NCBI GenBank assembly: GCA_050288085.1
Contig: JBNKDD010000113.1
Span: 1 to 16,844, forward strand
Length of the DNA stretch: 16,844 nucleotides
Source of the DNA: JBNKDD01 sp050288085
GTDB lineage: Bacteria > Chloroflexota > Anaerolineae > Aggregatilineales > UBA3940
Direction of reading: 5' to 3'
Both the position numbers and the translations under genes were made by a program. Within the stretch, counting starts at the first letter, position 1. Every line of letters starts with the position of its first letter. Below, piece after piece: positions 5,339-11,712 of this stretch. Below the pieces are notes generated by a model. That model saw only the letters and a program-made list of their open reading frames with translations, did no database searches and was not told the DNA's origin.

Positions 5339-8119
5339 TTAGTTAATAACTTCTACCGTTAAAGCTTCGCTCCATGCGCTGGGCTGATCGGCTTCATCAA
5401 CCGCCCGCACACGGTAATGGTACTGTCCGGCTGGATAGCCTGGAACGGCGGCTTTCTGCCCTGGATGAAATACCCTGATCGACCGGACTTTACCGGCTTT
5501 GAACGCACCATCTCGCGATTCCTGAAGCTCGTAGTATGACGATCCGGGCACACCCGTCCACGATATCTCGAAGATGTTGTGGGCTTTGACCGGGTCAAGC
5601 GGCCACAGGCGCGGGGCGGCCATCTGGCTGGCCTCATAGGTGATCACGTTGCTGGGTGGGCCTTGCTGCGTATCGCGGTAGGCCCGCACCCGGAAGTAAT
5701 AACGACCACCAGCGGGCGGACGGAAACCGGCTTTCGGCTGATCAACCTGAACCGTCCGAGGGCTGGTGAAATGCTCATCCCGTGCGACTTCCAGAATGTA
5801 GTGACTGGCCCCATCGACCGGTTCCCAATTCAGGGTCAGTTCGCCCTGTTCGCCCGATTTCGGCAGTTCCAGCTTGGGAATCCCCAGAACCGGCTGGATA
5901 TAGATCGGGTCGCTTGCCTGCCAATCGCTCTCAACACCGGAGACTTCAGCCCGCACCCGGAAGGTCAGATTGTCACCTGCCGGGACGTTCATCTTGAACT
6001 GGGTGTCTTCGCCGTGATATATTTCGGCGTAAGCTTCGCCCTGGAGCTGTTCCAGGCGATAGTCAGGATGACCACCCACCGCGCCCCAGGCCAGACTGAC
6101 CTGTCGCTTATCCTCGGATAGATCAACCTCGATCCAGGCCGGAGGGTTGGGAACCAGGCTTAAGGAGGCAACATTGCTCCAGGGGCCATCACCACCGGCA
6201 TTGGTGGCACAGACGCGGACGTAGGTCATGCCCGGTTCGCGGCGCACCAGTTCAAGCGTGGTGGACTGCTGGGTATAAACCCGCGCGTTATTGAAGTCCG
6301 CTTCTTCCGAAACTTCGACAATGTAAAGCGCAGCCTCCTCGATCTCATCCCATTCGAGGATGAGCAGATCATTTTGATCCGGCCCATCGAGGGTGAGTTC
6401 CGGCGCGTGGGCAGGAGCCTGCGGCGAGATGATGACCAACTGCTCGTTGCTCCACTCGCTGCACCCGTAATCATGGCAGGCGCGTACCCGATAAACATAA
6501 TTACCGACAGACTGCCCCTCGACCCGGTAGTTTTCCTCCGTCAGATCGAAGACCTCCGCTTCCTCGCTGTCCTGGTTCAGTTCTTCCAGTTCGTAGCGGG
6601 TCGCGCCGGGAACCGGCTGCCAGCGCAGTTGATAAGACGTGACATCGGCGTAATCATGGCTGGCCGATCCCAGATGCGGTTTAGGCGGCGGCGGCAGGGT
6701 GATCTCCACTTCCTGGACTTTACTCCAGGGGCCGGAACCACCATCAGAGATGGCCCGCACGCGGTAATAGGTTACACCCGGCGTCCTATCGGCGACGGTC
6801 CAGTTGGTTCCCCGCCCGGTATAAACAACCTGCGGCTGTTCGAATTCAGGGGTGGCGGACTTCTCAAGCTCGTAATCCAGCGCCTCACCCTCTTCTGACC
6901 AATTCAACCCGGCAGCGCGGCCCGGTTCAGTTGCTTCGAGTTTTGGCGCAGGCGGCGGAGGATAAGCAACCCTGGTCTGACGCAGTTCGCTCCAGGGTGA
7001 AACGATCCCCCGGCGGTTGATGGCACGAACCCGGTAATAATAATGGCCGGGCTTTTGCTCCTGCGACGGCTTCCAACTCAGGTCACTGCCCATCGGGATA
7101 TCGATCACGCGGGCATCGGCCAGGGCTGGATTGGTGGCCTCTTGAAGCATAAACCGCGCTTTGGGATGGCCGGGCCAATTCCAACGCAGTTCATAAGCAG
7201 GGGCCCCGGTTGGGTTCCAGATTTGCTCCAGGTGGGGGCGCTCCGCCGTAAAGTCAGGCATGTCGGGGTCGGCATAACCTTCATAGCGGGCAGTGCGGAT
7301 AACCACGTCAATAAATGACACGTCGTCACTGGTGGGCAGACGCGATCCGGCCCGTATCTCGCGGTCCAGTTTATCGTCAGAATAATCGAGCAGCCTGTCC
7401 GTGTGGGCTGATAAGCCATCGCTGAAGGCAACGATCCGTCCCACCCCTTTGAGTGATTCCATCCAGGCGCTCATACTGCCGCGCACACCCTGAACGGTTG
7501 ACCAGCGGTTGGCGTTCTCCCAGCTTCCGCCCAGTTCAAAGGGCTGGCCGGTTTCATCCAGGACACGCACCCGTGTATCCCCCATCCAGAAGACGGAGAT
7601 CAATCCCTCCGGGATGGTCGGGCTGGGGTGATCGATCCGGGCAGCGACAAAAATAGCCTCGCTGCCGTAAGCACGCTGCGATTCGAGTGCCTGCCGCACC
7701 AACCCTGAGATCGTATCGGGGATTTCGTAGTCCTCGACTTCGAGTTGGGCCTCGCGTTGGATGCGCTGCAAATAGCTGGTCGCCGTCTCCATCAGTGCAC
7801 CGGCCCCACCCATGCGGGGGACTTCAGCCAGCCACAGCCATTCGAGCAGCCTATCACCCAGGATGCGAGCAGCCAGGTTGCCGCAAAACGACGATCCAAC
7901 CCCATCGCAGACTACGAATACCAACCGTTGATCGTTGTGTTGAAAGCACAGGTAATCCTGGCCTTCGATCTGGCTGGCCATGCTGTCACTGGAACGGGCA
8001 TAGGCATAGCGCACATAACCACCCGGCACCTGAACAAAGGTAACCGGGGTTTCGATAGTCTGCGGCACCCGCTGGGTGCGGATAGGGACAACTTCAGTTT
8101 CAGATCGTCTAAATTCCAT
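5339..8119 (-). CDS. PP2C-family phosphatase with seven FN3-like repeats
   Basis: 926 residues from the ATG chosen here (weak GGTGA 9 nt upstream); an in-frame TTG three codons earlier lacks spacing for a ribosome site. The PP2C domain occupies about 25-275 with all metal-binding signatures: GQD (Asp55), CDGVGSS (Asp72, Gly73), MGD (180-181), FSDG (233-235) and SDD plus Asp271. It should dephosphorylate Ser/Thr residues. Residues about 299-926 are seven fibronectin-like repeats, each with a W-x-x-V-x-G / YELE strand and a Y-x-Y-R-V-R-A strand ending PWS; approximate borders are 299-385, 390-474, 479-565, 568-656, 658-742, 744-830 and 833-926. No signal peptide or membrane segment is visible, so the repeats appear to be cytosolic. 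Likely partners are the kinases on either side. The extended repeat tail is unusual for PP2C proteins. Confidence 0.9.
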   Translation of the reverse strand: MEFRRSETEVVPIRTQRVPQTIETPVTFVQVPGGYVRYAYARSSDSMASQIEGQDYLCFQHNDQRLVFVVCDGVGSSFCGNLAARILGDRLLEWLWLAEVPRMGGAGALMETATSYLQRIQREAQLEVEDYEIPDTISGLVRQALESQRAYGSEAIFVAARIDHPSPTIPEGLISVFWMGDTRVRVLDETGQPFELGGSWENANRWSTVQGVRGSMSAWMESLKGVGRIVAFSDGLSAHTDRLLDYSDDKLDREIRAGSRLPTSDDVSFIDVVIRTARYEGYADPDMPDFTAERPHLEQIWNPTGAPAYELRWNWPGHPKARFMLQEATNPALADARVIDIPMGSDLSWKPSQEQKPGHYYYRVRAINRRGIVSPWSELRQTRVAYPPPPAPKLEATEPGRAAGLNWSEEGEALDYELEKSATPEFEQPQVVYTGRGTNWTVADRTPGVTYYRVRAISDGGSGPWSKVQEVEITLPPPPKPHLGSASHDYADVTSYQLRWQPVPGATRYELEELNQDSEEAEVFDLTEENYRVEGQSVGNYVYRVRACHDYGCSEWSNEQLVIISPQAPAHAPELTLDGPDQNDLLILEWDEIEEAALYIVEVSEEADFNNARVYTQQSTTLELVRREPGMTYVRVCATNAGGDGPWSNVASLSLVPNPPAWIEVDLSEDKRQVSLAWGAVGGHPDYRLEQLQGEAYAEIYHGEDTQFKMNVPAGDNLTFRVRAEVSGVESDWQASDPIYIQPVLGIPKLELPKSGEQGELTLNWEPVDGASHYILEVARDEHFTSPRTVQVDQPKAGFRPPAGGRYYFRVRAYRDTQQGPPSNVITYEASQMAAPRLWPLDPVKAHNIFEISWTGVPGSSYYELQESRDGAFKAGKVRSIRVFHPGQKAAVPGYPAGQYHYRVRAVDEADQPSAWSEALTVEVIN

Positions 8120-8138
8120 AATCGTCAATCACCGTATG

Positions 8139-8188
8139 ATTCGGTCGAATATATAATTCGGTCGAATCATTGCAAGATTCGGTCGAAT
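8139..8188. promoter_or_regulatory. Three copies of ATTCGACCGAAT
   Basis: On the plus strand ATTCGGTCGAAT occurs exactly three times at 8139-8150, 8156-8167 and 8177-8188 (start-to-start 17 and 21 bp). Each copy has palindromic arms ATTCG/CGAAT around GT. The third copy lies inside the last codons of the upstream kinase gene and the second touches its stop codon; the first is 20 nt before the phosphatase ATG. It looks like a repeated protein-binding site or a local tandem duplication. The repeats are certain; function is inference. Confidence 0.6.
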
Positions 8189-9315
8189 ATATCAAAGATT
8201 TCGGGTGCTGCGCTGACCTGCGCCGCTAAAACAGTGGCATAGCAGCACAGCAGCGATAACACCAATGAGATGACAACAAACCGGCGGCAGCCTTTCCGAT
8301 CACGCCGGGGTTTCTGTCGTCCTGACAGATCAGGGACAGGAATACCCGCGCTCGTTCTGGCGGGTTCGGGTTCCGGCTCGGCGAACTCCTCCGGGTTGAT
8401 CGGCGCCCATTCCGCGACCGGGTCGCGGGGCAGGCTGTCTAATAAATCGTACCACGTTTTTATCGTGGGACATTCGTCCAATGAACTGGATCGCCAGGCC
8501 TGCTCAAATGCCTCGGCAAAACCGGGGTCGTAGACCCGCAGGACTTCCCGCAGCATCTCGTAACGTTCGTTATCGACCTGGAGTTCGTTGGGAGCGAAAT
8601 AGCTCTCGCCGTGCGCCATCTCCCGGACTTTAGGGTGCGCCCAACCGAGCATCTCCGCAACCAGAACGGCCCCCGAAAAACGGTCACCCAGCGGCCCCCA
8701 CTGCCCCTTATCCGGCACATCCCGGTGCTGGTAGCCCATTGTACCGGCGGGAACCATCGGGGGCGGATTCAGGAAGGGGCTGTACAGGTCCTCCACGTCA
8801 ACCAGTTGAACGGTGTTCTTTTTCGGGTCAACGATCACGTTGCCGCTTGAGAGGTCACAGTGAGCAAGGCGGTTCAATTCGAGCGCATACAATACCCAGG
8901 CGGTGCTTTCGGCTAATCCCCGGCTCTCATCCAGGGATACCCGCCGCCTCGAATGCAAAATATCAAACCAGGTCAGGCCCTCGATCCAGGGCATCAGCAT
9001 TGAATAATCCAGATCCTCATACTGATTGACCAGTTCCGGGTGGGTTTCCTGGGTGATGACCGTCTGCCTGCATACGCGCATCCCCGGCAGTTCATGCGCC
9101 CACATCAGCGCCTCTGCCGATTCGAGCAGACCGGGGTGACGGAAGACCGGGCGGAAAACTTTCAGCGCGTAAGCGTCGCCGTTGTTCTGCAAGCGGAAGA
9201 CAATCGCATGGCGGCCTTCCTGCCCCCAGACGAGGGTCGGTACAACCGGGTGCGGCGAGAATTTATAAGCCTGGTTATCAATAACCAGTTGTGTGTCCAG
9301 AGTTGGGTTAAACAT
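8167..9315 (-). CDS. Membrane-anchored protein kinase (YegI/TerY-P type)
   Basis: 382 residues. Kinase domain about 28-295: WGQEGRHAIVF (30-40) as Gly loop, Lys52 in YALKVF, catalytic loop HCDLSSGN (Asp154, Asn159), metal Asp173 in LVDVED, then PAGTMGY. The HRD arginine is Cys, so activation by loop phosphorylation is unlikely. A short EPEPEP linker contains AEWAPI (301-306), a motif shared with the other kinase and the phosphatase at 9428. A basic stretch (RQKPRRDRKGCRR, 333-345) precedes one hydrophobic helix (about 346-365) and 17 further residues, which predicts a C-terminal anchor with the kinase in the cytoplasm. A GCAGG ribosome site precedes the ATG. The gene lies between two phosphatase genes and closely resembles the kinase domain at 3375-5096. 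Confidence 0.88.
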   Translation of the reverse strand: MFNPTLDTQLVIDNQAYKFSPHPVVPTLVWGQEGRHAIVFRLQNNGDAYALKVFRPVFRHPGLLESAEALMWAHELPGMRVCRQTVITQETHPELVNQYEDLDYSMLMPWIEGLTWFDILHSRRRVSLDESRGLAESTAWVLYALELNRLAHCDLSSGNVIVDPKKNTVQLVDVEDLYSPFLNPPPMVPAGTMGYQHRDVPDKGQWGPLGDRFSGAVLVAEMLGWAHPKVREMAHGESYFAPNELQVDNERYEMLREVLRVYDPGFAEAFEQAWRSSSLDECPTIKTWYDLLDSLPRDPVAEWAPINPEEFAEPEPEPARTSAGIPVPDLSGRQKPRRDRKGCRRFVVISLVLSLLCCYATVLAAQVSAAPEIFDIFDRILQ

Positions 9316-9381
9316 ACCGGACTACCTGCTACCTACTCCAATTTGTGTTTTCTATAAAACCCTAAAATAAATGGTTTGTCT

Positions 9382-9409
9382 GTAGGGGCGAGATATATCT
9401 CGCCCCTAC
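9382..9409. repeat. 28-bp perfect palindrome in the intergenic gap
   Basis: Arms GTAGGGGCGAGA and TCTCGCCCCTAC meet around TATA, giving a perfect 28-bp palindrome between the tail-anchored kinase and phosphatase genes (112-nt gap). The outer TGTAGGGGCG matches the ends of the element at 5145-5325. Probably an intergenic repeat of the same family; it could act as a transcript-processing hairpin within the operon. Confidence 0.65.
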
Positions 9410-9427
9410 GAGCGATGTTTTTTGACG

Positions 9428-10576
9428 CTAAGAAGAATTACCAGCATCATCGGTGCGTTGTTGTTCCAATAAACGTTCCATCATCAACATGGCCAGGGCG
9501 GCGCTGGTCAGGCCCAGTAAGGCGGCCTGCTGCCACATTTCGATCTGCTTGGCGGTGATGTCGCTGACACCCTTTATATCAAGTTCTGGCGCGGCCTTCT
9601 CCGGCTGCTCGCTTAATGGCTGCCAGCTATCTACCGCCGAACTATCCTTCGCCTCTGCCTTAATCGGCTCGACTCCGGCCACCGGCGACCGCTTATCGGC
9701 TTCCACCATAATCGGCTTGGTTGGCTCACCCGAAGTTTTGACCTGCCCCGGAATCTCAATCGGACGGGCGGGCACTTCGACTTCGCCAGTCGTGGCCGGG
9801 CTGGGAGCCAGACGCACATCGAACAGCGATGCATCATCGCCGGGTGGATCGTTTCGCCAGGTTTTCATCAGGCGCACCAGGTCGGCATCGACCGGTACGC
9901 CGTTGATGCCCAGACCATCGGTGTACCCGGCTACACGGGCCACCTGTTTGGCGCTGCCAACCCAGGTATGAACCGTCCCTTTGATCCCGGTGGTGGCGTT
10001 CCAGCGCTCGGAGGTGTGGCCCTTCGGACCCAGGTCTACCAGCTTGCCATCAATATCGATTGCGGCGACGGGCGAATCACCCAGCCAGCAGATCGCCACC
10101 CAGGGTTCGGAGCTGTCCAGGTGAATCCGGCCTGCTACGAACATCGATTCGCTGCCGTATTGACGCTGCATCTCTAATGCCTGCTTGACAATCGGCGGCA
10201 GGTGTTCGGGCAGTTTAAAATCGGTGACCTGTTGGGCGCTGGATTCGGTCAGTTCGTTGAGGGCTTCAGCCGCCGTCTCGGAAAATTCCTCGGCGGTCAT
10301 CGGGCGCTTGATGTCCCACAGCCAATCAACCAGCCCATTACCCAGCACGCGGGCGGCCAGGTCGCCCATAAACGATTGGCCGACCCCGTCGCAGACGGCG
10401 AAGGTCAGGTTGGCATCGTCATATCGAAATGCCACGTAATCCTGACCGACCGTCCCGGCGCTGACGCTGTCCCCGGAACGAGCATAAAGATAGAGCACCG
10501 TTCCAAAAGGCGTCGCCAAGGTGGTGAGCGGCGTTTCGGCATCCTGGCGAAGTTGAGTTATTTGACGTTTTGCCAT
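9428..10576 (-). CDS. PP2C-family protein phosphatase with hydrophobic C-terminal helix
   Basis: 382 residues. PP2C domain about 25-255: GQD (Asp46), CDGVGQS (Asp63, Gly64), LGD (166-167), TDG (219-221), GDD (246-248) and Asp253, so the metal site is complete. It aligns by eye with the phosphatase domain of the 5339-8119 gene (DSV/DSM, GQDY, VCDGVG, LAARVLG, QYGSE). Residues 256-340 form a Pro/Glu-rich linker containing DSWQPL (316-321), a motif also found in both kinases. Residues about 351-366 (AALLGLTSAALAMLMM) are hydrophobic and may be a membrane anchor, though shorter than a confident one. The family removes phosphate from Ser/Thr. Corresponds to YegK in the E. coli yegI-yegK-yegL set. 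No strong ribosome site is seen. Confidence 0.9.
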   Translation of the reverse strand: MAKRQITQLRQDAETPLTTLATPFGTVLYLYARSGDSVSAGTVGQDYVAFRYDDANLTFAVCDGVGQSFMGDLAARVLGNGLVDWLWDIKRPMTAEEFSETAAEALNELTESSAQQVTDFKLPEHLPPIVKQALEMQRQYGSESMFVAGRIHLDSSEPWVAICWLGDSPVAAIDIDGKLVDLGPKGHTSERWNATTGIKGTVHTWVGSAKQVARVAGYTDGLGINGVPVDADLVRLMKTWRNDPPGDDASLFDVRLAPSPATTGEVEVPARPIEIPGQVKTSGEPTKPIMVEADKRSPVAGVEPIKAEAKDSSAVDSWQPLSEQPEKAAPELDIKGVSDITAKQIEMWQQAALLGLTSAALAMLMMERLLEQQRTDDAGNSS

Positions 10577-10606
10577 ATAGAATGTTGGCCTCGGTATTCA
10601 GATCGA

Positions 10607-10639
10607 GCGGGCTGGATGTACTATCATCATCTGGCCCGC
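10607..10639. promoter_or_regulatory. Hairpin between vWA and phosphatase genes
   Basis: GCGGGC (10607-10612) pairs with GCCCGC (10634-10639), extended inward by GATG/CATC beyond two imperfect positions, with a 9-nt loop. It sits in the 94-nt gap inside the operon without a T-run on the minus strand. It could be a processing or stabilising hairpin that sets unequal expression of the vWA gene and the downstream enzymes. Confidence 0.35.
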
Positions 10640-10670
10640 CCGTTTATATTATACCTGATACTTTACCGTG

Positions 10671-11435
10671 TTACGGAGAAACCGGCGTGACCGGGGTCGC
10701 CCCGCTCATGGCGAAGCCTAACTCAACGATTTCAGGTGTATTGCCGGGGAAGAGCATCCGTGCGCCTGGTGACAGGCGATAGCCCATCTCGGCCATCACG
10801 CTGGCATAGGTCGGCGGAATCTGTGAAGACATGCGCATCAGGGTTTCGGCATAGGGCGAGGCCAACGGGGTCTCGTCATTGATGCCGTCCCAGCCCTTCG
10901 GGTCGGTGATCGGGGTGGTCAGGGCCTTGTCGGTGACAAAGATATTCTCGACCAGCACGTTACCATCCGGCACAGACATCTGCATGATCTGCTTGGCGAT
11001 CACTTCGGGGTCGCCGCCGCTGTTATATTCGCCGTCGGTCATGTGACAGACAAGCGGAGCGGGGCAGTCCTGGAGATTGCCGATCTGTGACTTGAGCAGG
11101 CTTTCTGCTTCGCGGAAGGCGGCGGCGGTGTCGGTCGCATCCATAGGCTGGAGGCGCGGCACGCCCATCTGGGCCAACTCGGCGACGGTCTTGATCCCGC
11201 CGAGCAGGTCGGTTACCTGTGAACTGTAAGCGAACATTGCGATGTTGTAGCGCGGGGCAACGGTCGTGCCCTTGGTGCTGCGCTGAACCATGCGGACGGC
11301 AACCTGGTGCAGAGCGTCTGAGACGATCTCGATCTTCGGCTTGCCGCCGATTTCTTCGCCCATTGAGCCGCTCACATCGAGCAGATAGATGATTAACGCG
11401 GGAGTCTTGCTTGTCGCGGGTACTGTATATGCCAT
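10671..11435 (-). CDS. TerY/YegL-like von Willebrand factor A domain protein
   Basis: 254 residues from the ATG (GAGAGG 10 nt upstream); an in-frame TTG three codons earlier has no room for a ribosome site. The vWA domain fills most of the protein. Its metal-ion-dependent adhesion site is complete: DVSGSM (Asp20, Ser22, Ser24), the Thr in ATDTAAAF (about 101-108) and TDGEYN (Asp134). No signal peptide or membrane helix is seen, so it is likely cytoplasmic, as for TerY and YegL. In the TerY-P triad a vWA protein is encoded with a PP2C phosphatase and a kinase, as here, and is thought to be a scaffold or regulated partner. It is the first gene of the five-gene minus-strand set, divergent from the solute-binding lipoprotein gene. 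Specific role in this organism is unknown. Confidence 0.88.
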   Translation of the reverse strand: MAYTVPATSKTPALIIYLLDVSGSMGEEIGGKPKIEIVSDALHQVAVRMVQRSTKGTTVAPRYNIAMFAYSSQVTDLLGGIKTVAELAQMGVPRLQPMDATDTAAAFREAESLLKSQIGNLQDCPAPLVCHMTDGEYNSGGDPEVIAKQIMQMSVPDGNVLVENIFVTDKALTTPITDPKGWDGINDETPLASPYAETLMRMSSQIPPTYASVMAEMGYRLSPGARMLFPGNTPEIVELGFAMSGATPVTPVSP

Positions 11436-11524
11436 GATTACCAAACCTCTCTTTGCAGTTTATTGATTATCCAACTATCACTTTTCTTTACGTAGAATGT
11501 GTGAGATGGTTGCAGCAAAGTTGG

Positions 11525-11549
11525 TCACCCCCTAGAAATTAGGAGGTGA
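11525..11549. promoter_or_regulatory. Inverted repeat in the divergent region
   Basis: TCACCCCCTA and TAGGAGGTGA are inverted repeats (9 of 10 positions) around GAAAT. The position between two divergent genes fits an operator; alternatively it is a leader hairpin of the plus-strand transcript. Confidence 0.4.
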
Positions 11550-11592
11550 GTACTGGTGGGAACTCATCGATAAACTGATTATACACCTTCCT

Positions 11593-11615
11593 GCCACCAT
11601 TGGCGCAGTGGTGGC
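11593..11615 (+). promoter_or_regulatory. Strong leader hairpin upstream of the solute-binding gene
   Basis: GCCACCATTG pairs with CAGTGGTGGC (9 of 10, the exception being wobble-capable in plus-strand RNA) around GCG. A smaller hairpin, CTGCC/GGCAG (11643-11656), follows. No T-run comes after either. They lie 97 and 56 nt before the ATG. Confidence 0.45.
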
Positions 11616-11712
11616 GGAGCCAGTTAAACCTCAATGACGCTCCTGCCGCTTGGCAGAGTAAGCACCTATGGATAACATATCATATAGGAAAACCATTCCA
11701 GGGGAGAAACCC

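Larger units (their letters stand above)
11436..11712. other. Divergent intergenic region with hairpins
   Basis: 277 nt between the vWA gene (minus) and the solute-binding gene (plus). It must hold both promoters, but neither is clear: GATAAT on the minus strand near 11470 is the best -10-like box for the operon and TATACA near 11580 for the plus strand, each without a good -35. It also contains the three hairpins listed separately. No gene is seen. Confidence 0.5.

Noticed and set aside
5579..6121. 180-codon plus-strand open frame, with similar ones at 6374-6898, 7745-8242 and 3927-4436
   Set aside because: All are antisense to the FN3 phosphatase or the kinases and show no recognisable domain.
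8139..8188. CRISPR-like short array
   Set aside because: Repeats are only 12 bp with spacers of 5 and 9 bp and there are no cas genes nearby; far outside CRISPR dimensions.
9453..9971. 172-codon plus-strand open frame
   Set aside because: Antisense to the PP2C gene, which has every metal-site motif; composition looks like reverse-complement shadow.
10648..10653. TATAAT on the minus strand between the vWA and phosphatase genes
   Set aside because: No -35 hexamer at a suitable distance; kept only as a weak internal promoter possibility and not listed as a feature.
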